Assembly: GCF_014199395.1 (NCBI RefSeq)
Contig: NZ_JACIJM010000010.1
Span: forward strand, 51,513 to 115,512
Direction of reading: 5' to 3'
Source: Yoonia ponticola
GTDB taxonomy: Bacteria > Pseudomonadota > Alphaproteobacteria > Rhodobacterales > Rhodobacteraceae
DNA length: 64,000 nt
This document shows positions 8,774 to 15,438 of this stretch, piece by piece. The position numbers and the translations under genes are program-made. The notes under the pieces were generated by a model, which worked only from the letters and a program-made list of their open reading frames with translations, searched no databases and was not told the DNA's origin. The stretch's first letter is position 1. Each line of letters starts with the position of its first letter.

Positions 8774-9762
8774 TCACTTACTTCTTCCTTTTCGACCCGT
8801 TTGGATATGCGATTTCGCCAGTGTCGGTTGTTTCCGTCAGCTTGGCGGGCTGGTTCTACATGCGCGGCCTCACGCGATCCGCTCGAATTCGCGGGGCGGT
8901 TTCTATTTGGCGGCCGGCCCTGTTTTTCGTTGGCTTGACCTGCATTCTCGCGGCCACGAATGCGCCTCTGGCTTCGTTGGGGCACAGCCTCTTCTCGGTG
9001 CACCAGGTAGAACATCTTCTCCTCCGCCTTGCAGGACCACTGCTCATCGCGGTCTCGCAGCCGTGGCGATTCCTGCAAGTCGGTTTGAACAGACGGTGGC
9101 GTCGATACCTCGGCGCGCTTGGGAAATCTTTTGTTGTGCGGTTCATGGCACATCCGGTAACCGCGACTGCCTTGCTCATCGCGGCGCTCTTCGTCTGGCA
9201 GTTTCCGGTCCTCTACGGACTTGCGCAGCGCATCGCGGTGATCGAGATGTGCGCGCACTTTGCGATGGTGCTGGCTGGGATCTGGTATTTTGGCATGCTC
9301 TTCGACCCGAGAGATCCCCCTGAGGGCGCGAGGCGCGGCGCAAGGCTGATCTCCAGTTTTGCGGTGATCGTTTCAAACATTTTTCTGGGTTCCTTGACGA
9401 CACTCAAAGAGGTGAGCCTCTATGCCTCCTACCAGACGGCGGCAACCGGGTTGCTCGATCCCCTGTCAGACGAAACCATGGGTGGCTACACGATCTGGGT
9501 CCCGTCCTCGATGCTGATGATCGCCGCGATCATTCTGGTCTTGAACGGGTGGAACGCGGCCGAGGTGCGTCGCTGGAATTCACGATACGAGTTGGTGCGA
9601 GGCTCGAACTCCGCGGCGCTCGAGTTTCCGGAAACGGCCGAAGAATTGCGTCTGAAAGTGGCCGAGCCAAACCGCGACATGGGCCGGACGCTCGCCATAG
9701 GTGCCTTGGTCATGTTCTTGATCGTCATCACAACGGTGGTGACAATTGTCTATGCGCTTTGA
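8770..9762 (+). CDS. CtaG/caa3-type cytochrome c oxidase assembly protein
   Basis: A 330-residue multi-pass membrane protein of the caa3 CtaG family. Family features include SLFSVHQVEHLLLRLAGPLLIA, the AHFAMVLAGIWYFGMLF helix with its conserved His, and a late GGYTIWVPSSMLMI segment. These proteins are linked to copper insertion into haem-copper oxidases and in some bacteria to copper uptake. ATG 8770 overlaps the stop of the acylase-like gene. It closes the operon, consistent with PCuAC and Sco upstream. It is distinct from the unrelated Cox11/CtaG type of mitochondria. Confidence 0.85.
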   Translation: MITYFFLFDPFGYAISPVSVVSVSLAGWFYMRGLTRSARIRGAVSIWRPALFFVGLTCILAATNAPLASLGHSLFSVHQVEHLLLRLAGPLLIAVSQPWRFLQVGLNRRWRRYLGALGKSFVVRFMAHPVTATALLIAALFVWQFPVLYGLAQRIAVIEMCAHFAMVLAGIWYFGMLFDPRDPPEGARRGARLISSFAVIVSNIFLGSLTTLKEVSLYASYQTAATGLLDPLSDETMGGYTIWVPSSMLMIAAIILVLNGWNAAEVRRWNSRYELVRGSNSAALEFPETAEELRLKVAEPNRDMGRTLAIGALVMFLIVITTVVTIVYAL

Positions 9763-10001
9763 ACAGAGGACCCACTCAAGGGTTGCGCCTACCTCTTTTC
9801 ACGCGACCGGCATTTTCGCTGCATGGTCGGCGCAGGTAGGAATATTGGGCGCACTATTTCGTGCTGGCCAAACTCAGAGGACGCGATGGGTTGGACCAGA
9901 GTTGAGCATTGACTCAAATGCTACCCCGCCAACGTATGACTGCTGACGCTGCAGCCTCCTGAGTCTCGCCTTGCTGAATTTCGAGAGAACTCGATGCTGC
10001 G

Positions 10002-10472
10002 CTACTTGCCGCTCTGAAACTTCTGGAGGGCGTGCTTGAAGGCCTCCAGCGTGGTCGTGCTGACGTGATGCTCGATCCCCTCCGCATCGCGTTCCGCAGT
10101 CTCTTCGTCGATTCCCAGGCTGAGGAGAAACGCGACGACGATCCTGTGCCGCCGACGGCAGGCCTCGGCCAACTCCCGACCGGCATCCGTGAGGAATATC
10201 GCGCGGTAAGGTTCCCGCCGCACCAAACCAGCAGCCTTGAGTCGGGAGATGTTCTTGGTCACTGTTGGAGATTTCACGCCAAGCCGCTCGGCGATTTCGA
10301 CCGGCCTAGCCTCCCCCCGCAACTCGATCAGCTCTGCGATCAGTTCCACATAATCCTCCGCCATCTCGCTTTCATGTGCCTGACGCACGGTCGCAAAGCC
10401 CTCAGCCTGCGCCTCGGGAGCCCGGTCGACCGCTTCGAATGGCTCACGCCCTTGTGATTGTAGCTTTGTCAT
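10002..10472 (-). CDS. mntR: DtxR/MntR-family metal-dependent regulator
   Basis: A 156-residue regulator: a winged helix-turn-helix with RPVEIAERLGVKSPTVTKNISRLKAAGLV followed by the dimerisation and metal-binding domain with RRRHRIVVAFLLSLG and DAEGIEHHVS, matching MntR of Gram-negative bacteria. It would repress transport genes when Mn(II) (or Fe(II)) is bound. I chose the ATG at 10472 (MTKLQSQG) over the longer frame. It is divergently transcribed from the diheme-protein/ABC operon, whose promoter contains a perfect palindrome at 10529-10548, the obvious candidate operator. Mn specificity versus Fe is inferred from the motif style only. Confidence 0.85.
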   Translation of the reverse strand: MTKLQSQGREPFEAVDRAPEAQAEGFATVRQAHESEMAEDYVELIAELIELRGEARPVEIAERLGVKSPTVTKNISRLKAAGLVRREPYRAIFLTDAGRELAEACRRRHRIVVAFLLSLGIDEETAERDAEGIEHHVSTTTLEAFKHALQKFQSGK

Positions 10473-10501
10473 ACTCGGGACTTTGCAGCAAAACAGCGGG
10501 A

Positions 10502-10548
10502 TTGACAACTTGTTTGCTTCGGGTAGATAAGTTAGCCATGGCTAACTT
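10502..10548 (+). promoter_or_regulatory. Promoter with DtxR/MntR-type palindromic operator
   Basis: A -35 TTGACA (10502-10507) and a -10-like TAGATA (10524-10529) are 16 bases apart. Directly on the start region sits the perfect 20-bp palindrome AAGTTAGCCATGGCTAACTT (10529-10548), whose core TTAGCCatGGCTAA has the DtxR/MntR operator pattern. Binding there would block transcription of the gene starting at 10567. The regulator gene at 10002-10472 is divergent. The palindrome is seen directly; the assignment to this regulator is inference. Confidence 0.8.
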
Positions 10549-10566
10549 TTAAATTGGGAGACCACG

Positions 10567-12447
10567 GTGATTCAGAAATTCCTTGGAGCGTTCATTGCCG
10601 CACTCGCAAGTGCGCTCGTCCTGTCCGGACCTGTCGCCGCGACGCCGGCCAAGGAGGCACCTTGGCTTCCCGAGGCAGCGGCCTACCGTCTGACGCTCTT
10701 TCTTGGAAATCTCGAGCCTCTACCCTGGGACGACATCGAGACCGCCTGGACGGAACCCTACCGGGGTTCGGAATTCTCTGTCGGGGCGCTGGCGTGGCTG
10801 GACCGCAAAAGCGATATCGAGCCCGACGGTCTCCTGGACGCTATAATGCGCGAAGACCTGCAGGCGGTCTTCGCCGAGGCGACGCGGCTTGTAGCGCTCA
10901 GGATTGAGGAGAATTTGGACCGTGCTCTCGCGGCCGAAGAATCGGCGACAGCACAGCTGGCGGTGCAGACGGCACGCGAACTCTACCGTGCGTTTGAGGA
11001 TGGTATCGCGGCGGCCGATCCCGAAGCTGCAAGACGCATCGGCCTCGCCTGGCTGGAGCTCAACAGCAGCACAGGTTCCGTTGGTGTTCTCGGCGCTGGC
11101 GCCACATCTGCGGATCGCGACACGATGGAAGCCGCCCGTGCAGTCATCTCCGGCTATCTTGCGGAGAACTACCTCCTGGACAGTTTCGCTCCGCGCCGGA
11201 CGCTGAGCGCCCTGCCGGAGACAGCTGTGCTCAGCGGAAAGGTCATCGAGGTACCGCCAAGCCTGCCGCCTGGGTCCGACATCTTCGATCAGGACCCGCT
11301 GCCGCTGCTCGTGCTCAACTTCGAGGAACAGGGCATCGACGAGACCGATCTGCCGCTTGTTGCCTACGGCGACATGCTGTTCGACAGCGCGCAACTCTTT
11401 GGAAGCCCGGCGCAGGATCTCGGGATCGCCTGCTCGACCTGTCACAACCGCTCGGACGTCAACCAGCGGCTCTTCATCCCCGGCGCCAGCCACCAACTGG
11501 GCGCGATCGACGTGGACGGCGCCTTTTTCAACCCGATCTTCAATGACAGGCGCGACGACCCGCTCGACATTCCCAGCCTGCGCGGCCTGCGTTTTACCGG
11601 TCCCTACGGCCGCGATGGCCGCTTCGCCTCCTTGCGCGATTTTACCCGCAACGTGGTCGTCAACGAGTTCGGCGGGAAGGAACCGACGCCCTTCATGCTG
11701 GACGCTCTCGTCGCCTACATGCTCGAATTCGACTTCCTGCCGAATTCCATGCTGACGACTGATGGCCGTCTGACCGATACGACCCAAGAGGCCGCCCGGC
11801 GCGGCGAGGAGATCTTCAATACGCCCTTCGCCCGGCTCGGCGATCGGTCCTGCGCCAGTTGCCACGTGCCAGACGCGAACTTCCTCGACCGGCAGGCCCA
11901 CGACATCGGCTCAGTCGCGCCGGGCTACGAGGGGGCCCGCGCCGGTGCGCTGGACACGCCCACGCTGCTCGGCACGGCCTATACCGCCCCCTATTTCCAC
12001 GACGGGTCATTGCCGACGTTGGCCGCCGTCGTGGACTGGTTCGACGAGACGAAATCGCTTGGGCTTACCGAGGAAGACCGCGCCGACCTAACCGCCTATC
12101 TCGAGACCGTTGGCGCGGCAGACGAGCCCTATGAAGCCTTCGACACCGAGAACACCGCTTTCCGGCTGGCATTCGCCGAACTGACGACCTTCGCCTCGAC
12201 AATCGATACGCTACTGCCGCGGCGGGACGCAGAGCATATCCTGCTGCTGACCGACACCGTGGCTGCGGACCTTTCGGCCGACGCCAGCACCATGTCGAAC
12301 CTCCCCGCCCGGCCCGAGGTCTATGCGCTGGCCGAGCGGCTGGCCGCGGTCGGCGCCGCCGTCCGCGTGGAAGACTGGGAGGCCGCTGAAGCAAGCTGGA
12401 CCGCGTTCAAGTCCGAAGCCGACGCAATCGAAGAGAGGGCATTCTGA
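10567..12447 (+). CDS. Diheme cytochrome c peroxidase/MauG-like protein with helical flanking domains
   Basis: A 626-residue exported protein (signal peptide ending near GPVAATPA). The central part is a CcpA/MauG-type diheme core with CSTCH (about residue 290) and CASCH (about 434), plus GPYGRDGRFASLRDF and APYFHDGS. It is flanked by unusual helix-rich regions of about 200 residues N-terminal and about 100 C-terminal. It is longer than ordinary CcpA enzymes. GTG 10567 has a GGGAG ribosome site 6 bases upstream. The next three genes encode an ABC transporter with overlapping starts, so it probably serves that transporter, for example by changing the redox state of the metal or a ligand. Confidence 0.8.
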   Translation: MIQKFLGAFIAALASALVLSGPVAATPAKEAPWLPEAAAYRLTLFLGNLEPLPWDDIETAWTEPYRGSEFSVGALAWLDRKSDIEPDGLLDAIMREDLQAVFAEATRLVALRIEENLDRALAAEESATAQLAVQTARELYRAFEDGIAAADPEAARRIGLAWLELNSSTGSVGVLGAGATSADRDTMEAARAVISGYLAENYLLDSFAPRRTLSALPETAVLSGKVIEVPPSLPPGSDIFDQDPLPLLVLNFEEQGIDETDLPLVAYGDMLFDSAQLFGSPAQDLGIACSTCHNRSDVNQRLFIPGASHQLGAIDVDGAFFNPIFNDRRDDPLDIPSLRGLRFTGPYGRDGRFASLRDFTRNVVVNEFGGKEPTPFMLDALVAYMLEFDFLPNSMLTTDGRLTDTTQEAARRGEEIFNTPFARLGDRSCASCHVPDANFLDRQAHDIGSVAPGYEGARAGALDTPTLLGTAYTAPYFHDGSLPTLAAVVDWFDETKSLGLTEEDRADLTAYLETVGAADEPYEAFDTENTAFRLAFAELTTFASTIDTLLPRRDAEHILLLTDTVAADLSADASTMSNLPARPEVYALAERLAAVGAAVRVEDWEAAEASWTAFKSEADAIEERAF

Positions 12448-13322
12448 TGCCGGTCCATCTGACCCGTAGAACGATACTGACCTTGGTCGGCGCGGGCGCG
12501 GTGTCGCTGGCGACACCTCTCGCCGCGCAAGACGTAACCCTGCGGCTTGCCTTCATCCCGCAAGAGAACCCCGACAAGCTTCTGGGGGACATCGAGGCCA
12601 TCACCGGATGGCTGGCAGAGGAGATCGGCGTCCCCGTCGAGGGGTTCGTCACCATCGACCATGCAGCGGCGGTCGAGGCGCTGCGCAACGGCGACGCGGA
12701 TATCTCCTTCATGGGCGCCCTGCCCTTCGTTCTGGCCGAGGCCGAGATCGGTGCCGTGCCGCTCCTGTCCGAGGTCTACCGCGACGCGCCGAGTTATACG
12801 GGCCGCATCTTCGTGCGGCGCGACAGCGGCATCGGCGCGCTCGCAGACCTGCGCGGGCGCGACATCGCTTTTGCCGATCCGATTTCGGAATCGGGCTATC
12901 TCTACCCGCTCGCCGAATTCGTAGAAGCCGGGCTGATCGAAGACCCCGGACAGGCGGAAGCATTCTTCGGCCGCGTCTTCTTCGCGGGCGGCTACCAGCA
13001 GGCGATGCAGGCGATGGCCGAAGGCCTGGTCGATGCCGCAGGCGCCAGCCAGTATGCCGACCTGCTTCTGACGCCGCAGCAACAGGCAGCGGTAACCTGG
13101 ATCGCGGAAAGCGCGCCGATCCCGAGCCATTTGGTGATCGCTCGCCCGGGGCTCGATGCCGCTCTGCGGGACCGTTTTGTCGACGCAATGCTGCGGCTCA
13201 ACGAGCCGGAGCACCGCAACAAGCTGCGCTATTTTTATGGACCGGATGGGTACGTCAGGGCCGACGGCGCCGCCTATGACGGCGTACGCGATATGGCACG
13301 GCAATACGGGCTGTTGCGATGA
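12447..13322 (+). CDS. PhnD-like ABC transporter substrate-binding protein
   Basis: A 291-residue periplasmic protein with a Tat-like RRTILTLVGAGAVSLATPLAAQ leader split here as RR at residues 7-8 and hydrophobic residues after it. The fold signature is the PhnD/phosphite group (GDADISFMGALPF, LRGRDIAFADP). In phosphonate binders the oxyanion site reads S-T-S-G; here residues 147-150 are SESG, putting a Glu where a Thr is expected. That could change the ligand. Its ATG overlaps the stop of the diheme gene. With an MntR-type operator upstream, a metal or metal-chelate substrate is more likely than phosphonate, but this is inference. Confidence 0.8.
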   Translation: MPVHLTRRTILTLVGAGAVSLATPLAAQDVTLRLAFIPQENPDKLLGDIEAITGWLAEEIGVPVEGFVTIDHAAAVEALRNGDADISFMGALPFVLAEAEIGAVPLLSEVYRDAPSYTGRIFVRRDSGIGALADLRGRDIAFADPISESGYLYPLAEFVEAGLIEDPGQAEAFFGRVFFAGGYQQAMQAMAEGLVDAAGASQYADLLLTPQQQAAVTWIAESAPIPSHLVIARPGLDAALRDRFVDAMLRLNEPEHRNKLRYFYGPDGYVRADGAAYDGVRDMARQYGLLR

Positions 13323-14101
13323 GCACAGCTGTCGAAGTAGACGACCTGAGTTTTGCCCATACGGGCGCGGACCTCCCGGCGCTGGAGCGGGTCTCGTTTC
13401 GGGTTTCGGCGGGTGAGAGCGTCGCTTTGCTCGGCCCGTCCGGGGCGGGCAAGACGACCCTGCTGGCACTGCTCGACGGCAGGCTCCAAGGCTGGAGCGG
13501 GCGGGTATCGGTTCTGGGTGCGCCGCTCGATCCCGACCGTCCGCCGCCGAGCGCGCGCCGTCCGGATACCGGTTTCGTGTTTCAGGAGTTTGCATTGGTC
13601 GAGCGTTCCTCGGTTCTGCGCAACGTCCTGAATGGCCGCCTGGGGCGCATGTCGCCGCTGCGGGCCCTGTTGGGATCACCGACCAAACATGATCTGGAGA
13701 TTGCGCGCACGGCACTTGCCGATTGCGGAATTGCCGATCTTGCCGAACGCAGGGTCGACAGTCTCAGCGGCGGCCAGCGGCAGCGCGTGGCCATTGCGCG
13801 GTGTCTCGCGCAGGAGCCACGGCTGATCCTCGCCGACGAGCCGGTGAGCAACCTCGACCCCACCCGCGCTGGGGAGGTCTTGGCGCTGCTGACCGGGGCG
13901 GCGCAAGCGCGCGGCGCAACGGCGCTGTTTTCCTCGCACCAGCCCGACCTGGCGCGGCGTTTCGCGCAGCGCATCATCGGCATGCGGGATGGGCGGATCG
14001 CCTTCGATGTACCGACCTCCGAGTTGAACGATGATGCGACGGCGGAGCTCTACCGCGAGGTCGAACCATTGCCCGGTCTCAGCCTCAGGGCGGTGTCCTG
14101 A
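13319..14101 (+). CDS. PhnC-like ABC transporter ATP-binding protein
   Basis: A 260-residue ATPase with Walker A GPSGAGKTT, signature LSGGQRQRVAIARCLAQ, Walker B LILADEPVSNLD and a final switch His in SSHQ. The layout matches PhnC-type ATPases of phosphonate/phosphite importers. ATG 13319 overlaps the binding-protein stop (ATGA), and its stop overlaps the permease start. It energises uptake through the following permease. No phosphonate-degradation genes are present nearby, which weakens a phosphonate role. Confidence 0.88.
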   Translation: MSTAVEVDDLSFAHTGADLPALERVSFRVSAGESVALLGPSGAGKTTLLALLDGRLQGWSGRVSVLGAPLDPDRPPPSARRPDTGFVFQEFALVERSSVLRNVLNGRLGRMSPLRALLGSPTKHDLEIARTALADCGIADLAERRVDSLSGGQRQRVAIARCLAQEPRLILADEPVSNLDPTRAGEVLALLTGAAQARGATALFSSHQPDLARRFAQRIIGMRDGRIAFDVPTSELNDDATAELYREVEPLPGLSLRAVS

Positions 14102-14859
14102 TGCAGTTTCGCGGGTTTGGCGGGTTCGTTACCAGCGCCCTGATCGCCGGCGCGATCCTGTGGTCCTTCGTAACGACCGACGTCGAGTTGTCGCGTCTCA
14201 TGTCGGCCGGTCCGCGGATCGCCGATTTCCTCGGTCGCATGTTTCCGCCTGACCCGACGGTGATGGCCGAGATCAAGAAGGGCAGCGCGGAAACGCTGAG
14301 GATCGCGATCCTCGGCACCCTCGGTGCTGTGATCCTGTCCGTTCCCCTCGGCATTCTTGCGTCTGAGACGATGGTATCGCCTGCGGTGTTTCGGCCGATC
14401 CGAACGCTGCTTGCCTTCATCCGGGCGATTCCGCTGATCCTCGTGGCCATGCTCATGGTGGGCGCTGTCGGGCTCGGGCCGCTGCCCGGCATCATCGCGG
14501 TCGCCTTTCATGCAACGGGGATGCTCGCCAAGTTCTATGCCGAGGCGATCGACGGCGTGTCCCGCGCGCCGATCGCAGCACTTGAAAGCGCGGGCGCCGG
14601 GCCGCTCGTGCGGCTCAGATACGCGATCTGGCCGCAGATGGCGCCGGTCGTCGCCCGCGACACGATTTTCCGGTTCGAGTTGAACCTGCGCGAGTCGCTG
14701 ATCCTCGGCATTGTCGGCGCGGGCGGGATCGGCTTTTACATCCAGACCTACGTGCGCTCTTTCCAGTATGATAAGGCGGCCAGCGTCACGATTGCCGTCG
14801 TCGTCATGGTCATCGCCATCGAAGCCATCAACGTTGCGCTGCGCCGTCGCTTCACCTGA
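14101..14859 (+). CDS. PhnE-like ABC transporter permease
   Basis: A 252-residue inner-membrane permease with about six helices and a cytoplasmic EAA-type loop (EAIDGVSRAPIAALESAGAG). The GIVGAGGIGFYIQTYVRSFQYDKA ending is typical of PhnE homologues. It starts in the stop codon of the ATPase gene. Together with 12447-14101 it forms a complete importer: binding protein, ATPase and one permease that probably acts as a homodimer. The operon ends here, facing the convergent L,D-transpeptidase 3 bases further on. Confidence 0.87.
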   Translation: MQFRGFGGFVTSALIAGAILWSFVTTDVELSRLMSAGPRIADFLGRMFPPDPTVMAEIKKGSAETLRIAILGTLGAVILSVPLGILASETMVSPAVFRPIRTLLAFIRAIPLILVAMLMVGAVGLGPLPGIIAVAFHATGMLAKFYAEAIDGVSRAPIAALESAGAGPLVRLRYAIWPQMAPVVARDTIFRFELNLRESLILGIVGAGGIGFYIQTYVRSFQYDKAASVTIAVVVMVIAIEAINVALRRRFT

Positions 14860-14862
14860 CGA

Positions 14863-15375
14863 TCAGGCATAGATGTCGATGGGGGTTCCGTCCCTGACCA
14901 TGGCGTAGATATCCTCGATTTGCCGGTCTGTGACGGAGATGCAGCCTGCGGTCCAGTCGCGCTTGTTCATCGGGTCGATCCCCTTGCGCGGCCCCCCGTG
15001 GATGAAAATGTCGCCGCCCGGCGATTTTCCTTGCGCCTTCGCAAACGCGATATCGGCCTCGTTCGGGAATGAAATGCCGATGGAGAGGTGGAAGAGGCTG
15101 TCCGGGTTGCGCCGGTCAATCAGATAGGAGCCCTCCGGCGTGCGGCCGTCTCCTTCGAACTGCTTGTGGCCTTCGGGCGCGAAGCCCAATCCGATGGGAT
15201 AGGTCCGCAAGACATCATCCGTTCCGTCAAGAACCAGCAGCCGCTGCGCCTTGTATATACGCAGCCGGGTCACTTCGGGTCCGTTGTAGGACCGGAACTT
15301 GCTGGCACAGCCAGACAGGAAGGTGGCCAATCCGCCCAACAGCAAGACCCGCCGTGGAATTCTGGTATTCATCAC
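14863..15375 (-). CDS. L,D-transpeptidase (YkuD) lipoprotein
   Basis: A 170-residue protein with a lipobox-like LSGCAS (Cys near residue 23) after an RR-containing signal. The YkuD catalytic motif is present: DIFIHGG and the later DWTAGCISVTDRQIEDIY with the active Cys. The EGDGRTPEGSYLID and NPDSLFHLSIGISFPN blocks match small ErfK/YafK-like proteins. It would form or exchange 3-3 cross-links, or attach proteins to murein, from the membrane surface. It is the first of four such enzymes in the window. It lies next to the zinc-type P-ATPase gene on the same strand. Confidence 0.85.
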   Translation of the reverse strand: MMNTRIPRRVLLLGGLATFLSGCASKFRSYNGPEVTRLRIYKAQRLLVLDGTDDVLRTYPIGLGFAPEGHKQFEGDGRTPEGSYLIDRRNPDSLFHLSIGISFPNEADIAFAKAQGKSPGGDIFIHGGPRKGIDPMNKRDWTAGCISVTDRQIEDIYAMVRDGTPIDIYA

Positions 15376-15438
15376 TGCTCGACGCCCCTTTTGCGAGGTC
15401 TGGTTGATGTCAGACGTTACTCTACCGAAACCGCCGGA

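Noticed and set aside
9763..10001. Short inverted repeats near 9902-9922 (TTGAG...CTCAA and AGCATT...AATGCT) as a terminator after ctaG
   Set aside because: Stems are short, AT-containing and mutually exclusive, with no T-run; not enough for a terminator call. No gene was seen in this gap.
12321..13715. A 464-codon open frame on the - strand
   Set aside because: Antisense to the PhnD- and PhnC-like genes, which have strong family motifs and coupled starts.
12447..14859. A true phosphonate uptake operon
   Set aside because: No phosphonate lyase or phosphite genes are nearby, the operator is DtxR/MntR-like, and the anion loop is altered; kept as PhnDCE-like only.
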